Source of the DNA: Methylovorus menthalis
GTDB taxonomy: Bacteria; Pseudomonadota; Gammaproteobacteria; Burkholderiales; Methylophilaceae
Direction of reading: 5' to 3'
Length of the DNA: 64,000 bases
Assembly (NCBI RefSeq): GCF_020523625.1
Contig: NZ_JAJAQH010000006.1
Location: 1,240,001-1,304,000, forward strand
Every line of letters begins with the position of its first letter. Within the stretch, counting starts at the first letter, position 1. A program made the translations under genes and the position numbers. Positions 15,803 through 26,097 of the stretch are shown in pieces. The notes under the pieces were generated by a model. It made no database searches. It saw only the letters and a list, made by a program, of their open reading frames with translations, and was not told the DNA's origin.

Positions 15803-17050
15803 ATGGGAGCATCTCAATTTAAAGGAGGTCGCCGAGCGGCCATGGTGATTCTGGCAACATGCAGTCTGCCAGCATATGCCACCAATGGATTCAACCTGAT
15901 CGGATTTGGCGCCGAATCAACCTTAATGGGGGGAGCCGATGTTGCGGTGGCACGCGATCCTTCCGCACTCAATACCAACCCGGCGGGCCTCGCGCAAATT
16001 CAGGGCCGCATGTTCAACGGTTTTGCCTCGCTGCTGCGCACCACCGATTTGCGCCATGAAGACCAGTTTGGCAATGACGAACACGCCTCCAATCGCTATA
16101 CCGGCCTAGGCGGCGGTGGCTATGCCCAGTCGCTGGACAGCCTGCCCTGTACCGCGGGTGTTGGCATGTTTGCCCAAGGCGGCGCCGGAGGAGTGTTCAA
16201 GAACATCACCACCCCGGCAGGGAATGAAGACAAGTTTTCTGCGCTGTTTGGCATTGCCAAGTTTACGGGTGGCTTGGGCTGCCAGGTGACGGATGATCTG
16301 GCGCTGGGTGGCAGCTTTGGGCTGGTGTATGCCAGTCTGGAGCAGAATCTCTACGGCAATACGCCTAACAATGCAAAAATTGAGGACGTCAGCACCATAC
16401 GCCCGACCTTCAAGCTGGGCATGCAATACAAGCTGACGCCACGCATTGTGCTGGCGGCAGCTTATACCGGTAAAACTGAATTGCCCATGACCGATGGCGA
16501 GATGAAATTCAACACGGGTTCCGGGTACGTCACCTATCACGATGTCAGCTTCAAGGGCTTTGCGCTGCCACGCGAGATTGCCGTGGGCGCTGCCTTCCGT
16601 CCCAATGATGACTGGCTGCTCTCGGTCAAGCTGAACTGGATCGAATGGTCAGATGCCCTGACCTCCAGCACGCTACGCGCCAGCAACCCGGATAATCCAG
16701 CATTTCCCAATATCACCCAAACCAATACCTTGGACTGGAAAAACCAGTGGGTGATCGCCACCGGCGCCGCCTACACGCTGGATGATCGCACCACCTTGTA
16801 TGCCGGCTATAACTATGGGCGCAACCCTATTCCGCGCGGCAATACCACGCCATTCATCGCTGGTATTCTTGAGCACCATTACACCGTGGGCGCTGCTTAC
16901 AAATGGAATGAGGAATGGACGGTGACAGGCGGTCTCGAATATGACGCCCGCATCCGCGTCAAATACAACAACGATGAGTTGCCGTTTGGTAACTCCGCGC
17001 TCAGCAACGAAGCGGTATTTTTCCACTTTATGCTGACGCGCAAGTGGTGA
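15803..17050 (+). CDS. FadL/OmpP1/TodX outer-membrane transport protein
   Basis: Outer-membrane beta-barrel of about 415 residues for uptake of hydrophobic compounds such as long-chain fatty acids or aromatics. The signal peptide spans the first 26 or so residues, cleaved before the family start TNGFNLIGFGAES (FadL proteins begin with a short N-terminal plug sequence of this kind). VAVARDPSALNTNPAGLA is the typical second block, and the last residues FFHFMLTRKW end in an aromatic-containing strand, as in barrels. The first ATG is used because starting at the later ATG (15842) would remove the basic part of the signal peptide. Confidence 0.88.
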   Translation: MGASQFKGGRRAAMVILATCSLPAYATNGFNLIGFGAESTLMGGADVAVARDPSALNTNPAGLAQIQGRMFNGFASLLRTTDLRHEDQFGNDEHASNRYTGLGGGGYAQSLDSLPCTAGVGMFAQGGAGGVFKNITTPAGNEDKFSALFGIAKFTGGLGCQVTDDLALGGSFGLVYASLEQNLYGNTPNNAKIEDVSTIRPTFKLGMQYKLTPRIVLAAAYTGKTELPMTDGEMKFNTGSGYVTYHDVSFKGFALPREIAVGAAFRPNDDWLLSVKLNWIEWSDALTSSTLRASNPDNPAFPNITQTNTLDWKNQWVIATGAAYTLDDRTTLYAGYNYGRNPIPRGNTTPFIAGILEHHYTVGAAYKWNEEWTVTGGLEYDARIRVKYNNDELPFGNSALSNEAVFFHFMLTRKW

Positions 17051-17065
17051 TAAACAAGTGGTAAC

Positions 17066-17094
17066 AAAAAGGGCTCCCGTGGGAGCCCTTTTTT
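17066..17094. terminator. Intrinsic terminator, convergent genes
   Basis: GGGCTCCC-GT-GGGAGCCC with five A before and six T after. It serves the porin gene and, from the other side, the minus-strand membrane protein gene that ends at 17110. Confidence 0.88.
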
Positions 17095-17109
17095 AATTTA
17101 GAAACATGG

Positions 17110-18255
17110 CTATTTCTTGGTATTCGGTGTCAACTCGATATCCGTATTGAAGCCAAACAACTGTCCCGCCCAGATAAATACCACCCAGACCAGCACGCCA
17201 AACGGCAGATAGCCAAAGTAACCCAGCAAAGGCATTTCGGCAAAGATGTGGATGACATTCACGTAGGGAATCTCATAGATCCAGTAATTCGGATTGGTCT
17301 GTAATTCCGGCATGGGATGCGCACTGCCGTAATTCCAGACCTCCCAGAAAAAGCCATTGAACAGCGATGCCAGCGCCACCAACAGCAGGGGATTCCAGTT
17401 GCCCTGCGCCAACGCGGTGAATGGGCTGCTCACCTGCTTGCGTATCAGCTGGCCGCTCAAGATCACCAGCGGGCCTATCCACACCACCCAGAACAAGGGG
17501 TATGGCAGAAACACCATGGCAAAAATCGAGATATAGCCTGCCAGCATCATGAGGTTGCCGGGCAATGGCAGTTTGGGGCCGTTGCTATAGCGGTTTGCCA
17601 GCTTGGGGCAGGTCTTCAGCAAGGTATACCACTCAAAAATGGCGGGCCACACGGTGGTATAGGCAATCAGGAACAGCGCGACGATCATGGTATGGCTGAG
17701 TTCGGGCATGGTGCCGTTGGGGTAATACCAGTTAGCCAGTACGAAATAATCGTAATACTCAAAGAAGAGCCAGCCGAAGACCGATACCAAAGCGCTGATC
17801 GCCAGCGTCTTGGGTTTGGAAGACAGCAGGGATACCCCGTTATTGCGACTGTATACCAGCCCATCCAGTGCAAGGATAAAGCCCCACCACAAAGGTGAGA
17901 ATGCATAGTAAGCCCATGGCACCACCCTGCCCCACATCAACCCCAGGAATACGACAGTAAAGGCCAGACCAATCCAGAACCAGACCGGCAATGCCGCTTT
18001 GGGCACAGGGGGTGGCGGAGCAACAGGTTTGAACCCGAACCATTGTGGAAACAGCAGAAACGCCAGAAATACCAATTCAACAGCCAGTACAGCCAGAAAA
18101 ACAAGTAAATTGAAGCCGGGATCCGGCTGAACGTATTGCGGTGGAAAGACACCGAAGCCGGGTGGCAGGTGATCAGGATAGGCGAACCACGCCGCGACTA
18201 ACGGCAAGGCCAGACACAACAGGATAGGCCAGATAAAACTCCACTTCTTGGACAT
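17110..18255 (-). CDS. Unrecognised polytopic membrane protein
   Basis: Protein of 381 residues with roughly nine to ten hydrophobic segments. It is very rich in Trp, Tyr, Phe and Pro, for example FFEYYDYFVLANWYYPNGT and FWEVWNYGSAHPMPEL. A proline-rich loop (PVAPPPPVP) lies near residue 80. Paired aromatic-acidic motifs WLFFEYYDY and GFFWEVWNY, in two halves of the protein, suggest an internal repeat. I cannot assign a family or substrate. It lies downstream of, and on the same strand as, the 7TM diguanylate cyclase gene (87-base gap), so co-transcription is possible. Confidence 0.8.
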   Translation of the reverse strand: MSKKWSFIWPILLCLALPLVAAWFAYPDHLPPGFGVFPPQYVQPDPGFNLLVFLAVLAVELVFLAFLLFPQWFGFKPVAPPPPVPKAALPVWFWIGLAFTVVFLGLMWGRVVPWAYYAFSPLWWGFILALDGLVYSRNNGVSLLSSKPKTLAISALVSVFGWLFFEYYDYFVLANWYYPNGTMPELSHTMIVALFLIAYTTVWPAIFEWYTLLKTCPKLANRYSNGPKLPLPGNLMMLAGYISIFAMVFLPYPLFWVVWIGPLVILSGQLIRKQVSSPFTALAQGNWNPLLLVALASLFNGFFWEVWNYGSAHPMPELQTNPNYWIYEIPYVNVIHIFAEMPLLGYFGYLPFGVLVWVVFIWAGQLFGFNTDIELTPNTKK

Positions 18256-18341
18256 TGCGAACTTCCCCCTTGGGTTGATGAAACAACATATTTTTATTTG
18301 TGTTATTTGTTGACAGCACTTGCGGACGCGGCAACCCGCGG

Positions 18342-19952
18342 TCAGGACGACAAGCTACGCTTCTTGCGCTGGCGTTTGTGCTCATACATGCGGGTATCTG
18401 CCAGATGCTTGAGTACATTCCTGTCCGCACTCTCACTCACCATTGCTATGCCGTAGCTAATACCGGAAAAATCAAACCCCTGGGCATGGACTGCCTGCAT
18501 GGCCGCATGCAGCTTGGTCTCAATGGACGTCAGATCGCCGCTGGGAAAGGTAATGGCAAATTCGTCACCGCCTATGCGGTGTAGTACCCCGTACTTCATG
18601 AGCTCGCTGCGCATGGCAGAAGCAAACGCGCACAGCAACTCATCGCCACGCTTATGGCCAAAGTTATCGTTGTAAAATTTGAGACCATCCATGTCCACAA
18701 ACACCAGGAGACCGCTTTGCGGCAGATGTTCCAGCTCCTTGTCCAGTGCGTAGCGGTTGGACAAGCCCGTGAGAGCATCGGTATATGCGATCTGCAGGTT
18801 ATGTTCGGATTGGTTGAGTGCGTACTCTTTTTCATAATGCAACTGGGCAAACTGCCGTGCCAGCACCAAGGCCAGCAATACCATTTCCACGGTGACCGCG
18901 AGCAGGCCGATATGCTCGATGTAAATGGTATAAATCCCTTCCAGCCCGGAGTTGGTAATGGCATAAGCGCCGATCGCAAAAAAAGCCACAATCGCCACCA
19001 AATACATTCGCGCCGTGCGGTTGCCACGGTATGAGCAGACAATACCCGCCAGCAGGCCATACGACATGATGACGCCTACCCCATAGCGGTCCATTTCCAT
19101 CGACCAGTTGGGAAACAGCAAGGCAACCAGCAGAAAGATACCCAGCAACGCCAGTGACCAGCGCCTCAAGGCATGTAGCTTGCGGTAGACATGGCGCTTG
19201 ATGCCCAGCAGGCTGGATACAAACAGCACATAGGCAAAATTGGAAAACAGGATGGGAATGCTGACCAGATAGAACCAGTGGACACCAAACAGATCAGGCG
19301 CCACCAGCATGGCCATGCTGTTGTAGACCAGGTTCCCGGCAATAAAAAGCGCATACATGGTATCGGTGCGCTGTCCGCGCACATAGCCAAGCACCGAGTA
19401 ATACACCATCAGGATCAACATGGCTCCGACGCAAATAAGCACAATGGCATCGCCGGGTTTGATCGCCTGGCGATAATCATCGAGCGTGTCGATATAGGGT
19501 TGGGGCTGCGCCAGGTAAAAGGAAGAATACAGTTCGCTGATGATGCGGTAGTGCCCAGCAGGCAATTTGATTTCGCGCCCATGGCGCAGCATGAAGGGAT
19601 TATCCGTGGACGAGGCGATACCGCCCGTCAGCTTGAGTACCAGATCGCCATTATCATCAAACACATAATGGGTAAAACGCTCGATAACGCTGGAGTTCTT
19701 GAAATCCACGACATACGTGGTGTTGCCGTCCAGATTAATATCCGCTTGGTGCAGGAAGACACCGCCCGTATTTTTCGTATGCGATACCTTGGGCAGGCCG
19801 GTTTCCGACATGTCGTATTGCAGCTGATAATCCCAAACTTCAGCGGCCTGATACCAATCTCCCTTGAGTTCAAGAGGGGTTGCCGATACCGGCATTGCCA
19901 GCACTAACAGCCAGATGCATAAGCAGAGGTTTACAACCATGCGAAACGTCAT
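18342..19952 (-). CDS. 7TM-DISM sensor diguanylate cyclase (GGDEF)
   Basis: Predicted inner-membrane enzyme making cyclic di-GMP, about 536 residues. Order: signal peptide, periplasmic DISM-like beta domain (about 25-160), a block of seven transmembrane helices (about 170-370), then a GGDEF domain with YTDALTGLSNRYAL at its start and the intact active-site sequence IGGDEFAITF. No EAL domain follows. An RxxD inhibitory site is not evident. The start is taken as the ATG at 19952 at the head of the signal peptide; a longer frame extends to 20051 without support, and an ATG at 19940 is possible. Divergent from another GGDEF gene. Confidence 0.85.
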   Translation of the reverse strand: MTFRMVVNLCLCIWLLVLAMPVSATPLELKGDWYQAAEVWDYQLQYDMSETGLPKVSHTKNTGGVFLHQADINLDGNTTYVVDFKNSSVIERFTHYVFDDNGDLVLKLTGGIASSTDNPFMLRHGREIKLPAGHYRIISELYSSFYLAQPQPYIDTLDDYRQAIKPGDAIVLICVGAMLILMVYYSVLGYVRGQRTDTMYALFIAGNLVYNSMAMLVAPDLFGVHWFYLVSIPILFSNFAYVLFVSSLLGIKRHVYRKLHALRRWSLALLGIFLLVALLFPNWSMEMDRYGVGVIMSYGLLAGIVCSYRGNRTARMYLVAIVAFFAIGAYAITNSGLEGIYTIYIEHIGLLAVTVEMVLLALVLARQFAQLHYEKEYALNQSEHNLQIAYTDALTGLSNRYALDKELEHLPQSGLLVFVDMDGLKFYNDNFGHKRGDELLCAFASAMRSELMKYGVLHRIGGDEFAITFPSGDLTSIETKLHAAMQAVHAQGFDFSGISYGIAMVSESADRNVLKHLADTRMYEHKRQRKKRSLSS

Positions 19953-20227
19953 ATTAGTTTTATGCAATTTTCTTGAGCCTGACAAACCTTGAATCAAAGC
20001 TGAAACTCCCCCCTCAGCTCCCTGAACCTCCGGGGCATTAGACCACATCATAATACATAAAACCTATCTGACAACGCCCGACGATTTATACCAGCGGGTA
20101 TAGGCTGCCCAGCCTTGTCTGCCATGCGGGATATTATTTGTTACTGCTTGCCATGGCGCATGTCAGCAGTGATATGATTTGTACAACACTGTGCGTGAAT
20201 CAACATCTGAATATATAAATTCACTCC

Positions 20228-22234
20228 ATGAAGAGAATCAGTACCGTACAGAGGTTTCTGCTGCCGATCGCCATTTTGATTATCCTGGCGGCGATCCTGC
20301 AGGCATATTTCGAATACCGCAGCAAACTAGCCACCGTTGAGCAGGATGCACAAGCCCAGACTCGGGCCAGCATACAACTGCTTCAAACCACCGAAAACCT
20401 GGTGCACTCCCAAGTCATCGCCTCCATGCGGCTGCTGCGCCAGAATGCGCTGAACCTTGGCCTGCCTGCCATCAGCAGCAGCACCCTGCTCAATGGCAAA
20501 CGCATTCCCAATCTGGTCTTTGGCAATCACGCGCAAACTGGCAATTTCAGCGTGGTGGATGAAGTCACCCGCATAAATGGCGGGACAGCCACCCTGTTTG
20601 TCCGGGCGGGCGATGACTTCATTCGCATATCGACCAATGTGCACCAGCTGGATGGCAGCCGGGCCATTGGCACCGTGCTCGACCCCAAAGGCCGCGCCAT
20701 TGAGGCGCTGCGTGAAGGCAAGCCTTTCTATGGCGTAGTGGATATTCTTGGCAATCCTTATATCACCGGGTATGAACCCATGTTTGATGCCGAAGGAAAA
20801 CTGATCGGCATCTGGTATGTAGGCTTTCAGGCAGACATGGATGCCCTGCGCACTACCATGGAAAGCACACGTTTTCTTGAAACAGGCTTTGCCGCCATGC
20901 TGGACAGCCACCACCATATTCGCTTCCTGTCATCGCATATCAAAACCGCCGCCGCAGAACGACTGATCGCCGAGCGGCCTGCCACCTGGCGACTGATAAG
21001 TCAGGATGTGCCAAGCTGGGGCTTTAATGTGGTGTACGCCTACCCGAAAAAGGAAGCAGCCGTCCAGGGGATGCTCAAGGCACTGTATGTGCTGCTAAGT
21101 GGGCTGGTTGGCTTGGGCGTGTTGGCATTGATTGTGCAATCGCAACTGACGCGGCTCGTTATCAAGCCGATCGGTGGCGATCCTGAGCTGGCAGTGGCCC
21201 TGGTACGCAAGATTGCCAGCGGCAATCTGCAGGATGACGGACTGACCGGGCAGCCAAATACGCTGATTGCTCATATGATCACCATGCGTAATAGCTTGCG
21301 CAGGATGATGGATACGCTGCGCTCCAACAGCGAAAACCTGAGCCTTGCCGCCAGTGTATTCGAGCATGCGGGCGATGGCATTTTCATTGCCGATGCTCGC
21401 CTGTGCATCGTGCAAGTCAACCCGTCTTTCGTGAAAATTACCGGCTTCAGTGCGGAGGAAGCCAAAGGCAAAAACCCGCAAGAGCTATCGTTTGCCATTC
21501 ATGATCCCAAATCTCTGCTGGAGATGATCTATTGCGTGAAAAAAGACGGGCAATGGCGAGGCGAGTTGCAGAATATCAACAAACGAGGCGAAACCTATCT
21601 GATCTCGATTGATGTCTCCAGCGTCACCAATCAGGATGGCCTGATCAGCCATTACGTGGGTACTTTTTCCGACATTACCCTGATGAAACGCCAGCAGGAG
21701 AGCCTGCAACACATGGCGTATCACGATACGCTCACGCAACTGCCTAATCGGGCACTGTTTGCTGATCGGTTACGACAAGCGTTGGCCCGCACCTCCCGCA
21801 CCGAAGAAACGATCGCAGTGTGCTATATGGACCTGGATGGATTCAAACCGATTAACGACACCCTTGGGCACGAAGCCGGAGACGAACTCCTGATCAAGTT
21901 GTCAGAGCGCGTCAAGGAAAGCCTGCGCTCAGGCGACACCATCGCACGGATGGGGGGCGATGAATTCGCTCTGCTGCTGTGCAACCTGCGTTCAGGTGCC
22001 GAAGCCCGCGATACGCTGGATCGCATTCTGCAGAACATCAAACACTCTTTTCAGGTCAAAAACCACGAAGTGCGCATCAGCGCGAGTGCCGGCATGTTCC
22101 TGAATCCGTCTCCAGACCATGATCTCGACTTCATATTGAGCCGCGCAGATCATTGCATGTACCTGGCAAAAACCAACGCAGAGCTGGATTTTTATGTTTA
22201 TGACCCGACCATGGAGCCATTGAGGCCAGTTTGA
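20228..22234 (+). CDS. Cache-HAMP-PAS-GGDEF diguanylate cyclase
   Basis: Membrane sensor of 668 residues that should synthesise cyclic di-GMP. Order: transmembrane helix (about 10-30), a periplasmic Cache domain of the Cache3-Cache2 type (about 35-280; TLFVRAGDDFIRISTNV, GKPFYGVVDILGNPYITGYEP, GKLIGIWYVGFQ), second helix (about 283-305), a HAMP-like linker, PAS (about 375-495) and GGDEF (about 505-665) with HDTLTQLPNRALF and MGGDEFALLL. The catalytic motif is intact. There is no EAL domain. The Cache domain implies an extracytoplasmic small-molecule ligand. It may act in parallel with the divergent GGDEF gene. Confidence 0.88.
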   Translation: MKRISTVQRFLLPIAILIILAAILQAYFEYRSKLATVEQDAQAQTRASIQLLQTTENLVHSQVIASMRLLRQNALNLGLPAISSSTLLNGKRIPNLVFGNHAQTGNFSVVDEVTRINGGTATLFVRAGDDFIRISTNVHQLDGSRAIGTVLDPKGRAIEALREGKPFYGVVDILGNPYITGYEPMFDAEGKLIGIWYVGFQADMDALRTTMESTRFLETGFAAMLDSHHHIRFLSSHIKTAAAERLIAERPATWRLISQDVPSWGFNVVYAYPKKEAAVQGMLKALYVLLSGLVGLGVLALIVQSQLTRLVIKPIGGDPELAVALVRKIASGNLQDDGLTGQPNTLIAHMITMRNSLRRMMDTLRSNSENLSLAASVFEHAGDGIFIADARLCIVQVNPSFVKITGFSAEEAKGKNPQELSFAIHDPKSLLEMIYCVKKDGQWRGELQNINKRGETYLISIDVSSVTNQDGLISHYVGTFSDITLMKRQQESLQHMAYHDTLTQLPNRALFADRLRQALARTSRTEETIAVCYMDLDGFKPINDTLGHEAGDELLIKLSERVKESLRSGDTIARMGGDEFALLLCNLRSGAEARDTLDRILQNIKHSFQVKNHEVRISASAGMFLNPSPDHDLDFILSRADHCMYLAKTNAELDFYVYDPTMEPLRPV

Positions 22235-22291
22235 ACCCACTCAACATGATCGCGGAAGTAAGGTTTTACCACAGGCATTTGACCCATCAAG

Positions 22292-22981
22292 ATGAGTAAC
22301 GCTTATTACCAGCTTCCCGGCGGCCGCGTGGCCGCGCTGGACCTCGACTCGCCCTTCCCTGCCGCTGATTGTGCGCTGGCAGAACCAAACGGGCTGCTTG
22401 CAATTGGCGGCGACTTGTCCGCAGAGCGGCTGCTAAGTGCTTATCAGCAAGGCATTTTTCCGTGGTTCAGTGAAGGAGAGCCCGTGCTCTGGTGGAGCCC
22501 GAATCCGCGGATGGTGCTTTTCCCTGATGAATTGAACGTATCCCGCTCGCTGGAAAAACGGTTACGCAAGCCAGACTATGAAGTGCGCTACAACACCCGC
22601 TTTCTGGAGGTGATGCGCCGCTGTGCAGAAATTCCTCGCGCGCACCAGGAAGGCACATGGATTACCGAGGAAATTGTGGCGGGCTACCATGCCTTGCATC
22701 AAACGGGGCATGCCATGAGCGCGGAAACCTGGATGGATGGCGAGCTGGTCGGCGGCTTGTATGGCGTGCGGCTAGGATGCATGTTTTATGGTGAATCGAT
22801 GTTTCATGCCCGAACCGATGCGTCGAAAATTGCCTTTGTACATCTGGTACGGGACTTGCAGCGCCAGGGAGTAAGAATGATAGACTGCCAGATGAAAACC
22901 GCCCATCTGGCCTCGCTAGGCGCCCGCGAGATTCCCCGTGCGGAATTTTTGTCACGCTTGACTGGACTCATCGCCTCATGA
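22292..22981 (+). CDS. aat: Leucyl/phenylalanyl-tRNA--protein transferase
   Basis: Transfers Leu or Phe from aminoacyl-tRNA to proteins with N-terminal Lys or Arg, marking them for ClpS/ClpAP degradation. The 229-residue protein has the family blocks FPPAD-like [46 protein letters not shown], and [20 protein letters not shown]. The length is normal. Its stop overlaps the start of bpt (ATGA), so the two N-degron enzymes are translationally coupled. Confidence 0.95.
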   Translation: MSNAYYQLPGGRVAALDLDSPFPAADCALAEPNGLLAIGGDLSAERLLSAYQQGIFPWFSEGEPVLWWSPNPRMVLFPDELNVSRSLEKRLRKPDYEVRYNTRFLEVMRRCAEIPRAHQEGTWITEEIVAGYHALHQTGHAMSAETWMDGELVGGLYGVRLGCMFYGESMFHARTDASKIAFVHLVRDLQRQGVRMIDCQMKTAHLASLGAREIPRAEFLSRLTGLIAS

Positions 22982-23715
22982 CCTTGCCTAATGACATCCC
23001 GCTGCAGAACATCCAGTTCTACACAACCACGGCCTACCCATGTGGTTATCTCGAGAACAGATCGGCGCAATCCCTGATCGCGGCTCCGCATCACCTGATT
23101 AATGCCAATATCTATAGCGGCCTGATACAGCTGGGTTTCAGGCGTAGCGGCAAGTTTGCCTATCGCCCACAATGTGGCGAGTGCCAGGCCTGCATCCCGG
23201 TGCGACTACTGGTCGAGAAATTCAAGCCAAACCGCAGTCAGAAGCGCGCATTCAAACAGTACCTGTCCCTGCAGGTCACCATACAGGATCTGCATTTCAG
23301 CGAAGAGCACTTCCAGCTATATCAGGCCTATCAGATAGCCCGCCATAGCGGCCAGCAGGATGGCGAAACGGAGACGGAAACCCAGGACCAATACCGTAAC
23401 TTTCTGGTGCAGAGCAACGTCAACAGTCGGCTGATCGAGTTTCGGCAAGATGGCATCCTCAAAATGGTCAGCGTGGTGGATATCGTCCACGACGGTATTT
23501 CCGCGGTGTATACCTTTTATGATGCCAGCGAAAAAGGCAGCAGCTACGGCACCTTCAATGTCATCTGGTTGAGCGCATGGTGCCACTCGCTCGAACTGCC
23601 ATACCTCTATCTCGGTTACTGGATCAAACAAAGCCAAAAAATGGCCTATAAACAGAACTTTTTACCGCAGCAAGCCTTGATCAATGGTGAATGGCAGGAC
23701 ATGAACTTTGACTAA
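22978..23715 (+). CDS. bpt: Aspartate/glutamate leucyltransferase (Ate/Bpt family)
   Basis: Adds Leu to proteins starting with Asp or Glu, creating a ClpS-recognised N-degron (Bpt activity). The 245-residue protein has the hallmarks [14 protein letters not shown], the cysteine pair region [20 protein letters not shown] and the C-terminal acetyltransferase-like half [24 protein letters not shown]. Bacterial members of the short type prefer Leu-tRNA, unlike eukaryotic arginyl transferases. It follows aat with a 4-base overlap and ends before the terminator at 23789. Confidence 0.93.
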   Translation: MTLPNDIPLQNIQFYTTTAYPCGYLENRSAQSLIAAPHHLINANIYSGLIQLGFRRSGKFAYRPQCGECQACIPVRLLVEKFKPNRSQKRAFKQYLSLQVTIQDLHFSEEHFQLYQAYQIARHSGQQDGETETETQDQYRNFLVQSNVNSRLIEFRQDGILKMVSVVDIVHDGISAVYTFYDASEKGSSYGTFNVIWLSAWCHSLELPYLYLGYWIKQSQKMAYKQNFLPQQALINGEWQDMNFD

Positions 23716-23788
23716 TACATTTTAATTGCACAGGCTCTGAACTTTTTGCATAGGCCCAGCTCTTATTCAATGTCATCTCCATCGCAAG

Positions 23789-23832
23789 CGGCATCCCACA
23801 TGAATTGAGCCTTATGTCGGGATGCCGTTTTT
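23789..23832 (+). terminator. Intrinsic terminator of the aat-bpt unit
   Basis: CGGCATCCC pairs with GGGATGCCG, extended by ACAT/ATGT, followed by five T. It lies about 75 bases after the bpt stop. Confidence 0.75.
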
Positions 23833-23898
23833 GCATTCAGGCCCCCGCTTCATGCCGCATGTTACAATGCGCGCTTTAATAAACTTCGGCATTTCCCC

Positions 23899-24765
23899 TT
23901 GAACAAGCTGGTTATTTTCGGTGTTGGCCTGATCGGTGGCTCGGTCGCATTGGCCCTTAAACAGGCACAGGCCGTCAAGCACATTGTGGGCATAGGCCGC
24001 GACGGCGATCACCTGCAAACCGCCTTGGAGCTTGGCGTGATTGATGAGGCACAAACCAGCCTCGCAAGCGCGCTGGATCAGGCTGACATGGTGCTGATTG
24101 CCGCGCCTGTCGCCCAGACATTCCCCATTCTGCAGGCCATTGCACTGCATTTGTCGCCCGACACTATCGTCACCGATGCCGGCAGCACCAAGTCCGATAT
24201 CGTCGCTTACGCAGAAACCGCACTAGGTGACCGCCATCATCAGTTTGTGCCCGGCCACCCCATTGCTGGCGCAGAAAAAAGTGGCGTGACTGCCGCGCGT
24301 GCTGATCTCTTCAGTCATAAAAATGTGGTTCTCACCCCATTCAGCAACACACCAGCATCCGATATCACCAAAGTGCAAACCATGTGGAAAGCGTGTGGCG
24401 CCAATGTCATCAAGATGACGGCCGCCGAACATGACCGCATTTTTGCCGCCGTCAGCCATCTGCCTCATTTACTGGCATTTGCCCTGGTCAATGAGCTGGC
24501 CAGCCGCCCAAATGCGGATCAGCTATTTGATTTTGCCGCCAGCGGCTTCCGAGATTTCAGCCGCATTGCGGGTAGCCACCCTGAAATGTGGCGCGACATC
24601 AGCTTGGCAAATCAGTCGGCCCTGCTCGATGAACTCGATGCTTACCAGGCCCAACTCAGCCACGTGCGAGAGCTGTTGCAAACGCAGGATGGCGCAGGCT
24701 TGCAGCAGTTGTTTGAACGCGCCAGCCATGCCCGCAATGCCTGGGCACGTCATAAAAAATATTAA
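23899..24765 (+). CDS. tyrA: Prephenate dehydrogenase
   Basis: Oxidative decarboxylation of prephenate (or arogenate) in tyrosine synthesis; 288 residues. The N-terminal nucleotide-binding motif is [12 protein letters not shown] (7-18). Substrate-site blocks are [22 protein letters not shown] with the catalytic-region histidine, and [12 protein letters not shown]-like [13 protein letters not shown]. The start is TTG at 23899; no ATG or GTG fits better and the dinucleotide fold begins at once. A TACAAT hexamer at 23863 would leave a very short leader. It is the first gene of the tyrA-aroA unit. Confidence 0.92.
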   Translation: MNKLVIFGVGLIGGSVALALKQAQAVKHIVGIGRDGDHLQTALELGVIDEAQTSLASALDQADMVLIAAPVAQTFPILQAIALHLSPDTIVTDAGSTKSDIVAYAETALGDRHHQFVPGHPIAGAEKSGVTAARADLFSHKNVVLTPFSNTPASDITKVQTMWKACGANVIKMTAAEHDRIFAAVSHLPHLLAFALVNELASRPNADQLFDFAASGFRDFSRIAGSHPEMWRDISLANQSALLDELDAYQAQLSHVRELLQTQDGAGLQQLFERASHARNAWARHKKY

Positions 24766-24775
24766 GGCTATCGTC

Positions 24776-26074
24776 ATGCACACCCTGGACCTTGCTCCTA
24801 TCCACCATGCCCGTGGCGATATTGTATTGCCGGGCTCAAAAAGCATTTCCAACCGTTGCCTATTGCTTGCTGCCCTCGCGGATGGCACCACCGACATTCG
24901 GGATCTTCTCGACTCGGATGACACCGCCCGCATGCTGGAAGCCCTGCAAGCGCTGGGCGTTGAGATGGAACAGCTGGCAGAGCATGACTGGCGCATTACA
25001 GGTTGCCGTGGGCAATGGCCGACACGCAATGCCGATCTTTTCCTGGGCAATGCCGGTACTGCATTCCGTCCACTGACGGCTGCGCTCGCGTTCTCGCAAG
25101 GCCAATACCGCCTGTCAGGCGTGCCTCGCATGCATGAGCGGCCGATTGGCGATCTGGTGGATGCACTCCGGCAAGCAGGCGCCGACATTGAATATGAAGG
25201 CAACGCCGGTTTTCCTCCGCTGCATATCCGGCCAGGCAGCACTTCCGCGCAAACAACCCTGCAAATACGCGGGAATGTCTCCAGCCAGTTCCTGACCGCA
25301 TTGTTGATGGCATTGCCACTACTAAAAGAGCAAACGCGGATTGAAGTGGTCGGGGAGTTGATCTCGAAGCCTTATATCGAAATCACCCTGAATCTGATAG
25401 CGAAATTTGGCGTCAAGGTTGAGCGGGACGGCTGGCAGGCATTTACCATCCCCGCGGCCAGTCACTACTCCAGCCCTGGCGAACTCTATGTGGAGGGCGA
25501 TGCTTCTTCTGCCTCCTACTTCCTGGCAGCTGGCGCTATTGCACATGGTCCGGTGAAGGTTCATGGCATAGGCCTTGATAGTATTCAAGGCGATGTACGT
25601 TTTGTGGATGCCCTGCGCGAAATGGGCGCGGTGATTGAACACGGGGATAACTGGATCAGCGCTTCCGCCCCGGCCTCGGGCAAGCTGAAGGCACTGGATA
25701 TGGATTGCAACCATATTCCCGATGCCGCCATGACCTTAGCCACTGCCGCGCTATTTGCCGATGGCACCACCCGCCTGCGCAATATTGCCAGCTGGCGGGT
25801 AAAGGAAACCGACCGCCTGCATGCGATGGCAACCGAATTACGCAAAGTAGGCGCGACCGTGGAAGAAGGGCAAGACTATATCTGCATTACGCCGCCTGCC
25901 AGCCTGACGCCCCATGCGACGATTGATACCTATGATGATCACCGCATGGCGATGTGTTTTTCACTGGTTGCCCTAGGGCAAACCCCGGTCACGATCAACG
26001 ACCCGGGGTGTGTTGCCAAGACATTCCCGGATTACTTTGAACGATTTGCCGACATAAGCAGCGCTGGCGCATAA
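24776..26074 (+). CDS. aroA: 3-phosphoshikimate 1-carboxyvinyltransferase (EPSP synthase)
   Basis: Sixth step of the shikimate pathway, joining phosphoenolpyruvate and shikimate-3-phosphate; 432 residues. [10 protein letters not shown] (18-27) carries the active-site lysine, [15 protein letters not shown] and [14 protein letters not shown] match class I enzymes, and [12 protein letters not shown] and [12 protein letters not shown] are the C-terminal substrate blocks. It lies 10 bases after tyrA. In many proteobacteria cmk and rpsA follow directly; here a small minus-strand gene sits between aroA and cmk. Confidence 0.95.
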   Translation: MHTLDLAPIHHARGDIVLPGSKSISNRCLLLAALADGTTDIRDLLDSDDTARMLEALQALGVEMEQLAEHDWRITGCRGQWPTRNADLFLGNAGTAFRPLTAALAFSQGQYRLSGVPRMHERPIGDLVDALRQAGADIEYEGNAGFPPLHIRPGSTSAQTTLQIRGNVSSQFLTALLMALPLLKEQTRIEVVGELISKPYIEITLNLIAKFGVKVERDGWQAFTIPAASHYSSPGELYVEGDASSASYFLAAGAIAHGPVKVHGIGLDSIQGDVRFVDALREMGAVIEHGDNWISASAPASGKLKALDMDCNHIPDAAMTLATAALFADGTTRLRNIASWRVKETDRLHAMATELRKVGATVEEGQDYICITPPASLTPHATIDTYDDHRMAMCFSLVALGQTPVTINDPGCVAKTFPDYFERFADISSAGA

Positions 26075-26097
26075 ACATCAAGCCAGCGCCGTTTAAA

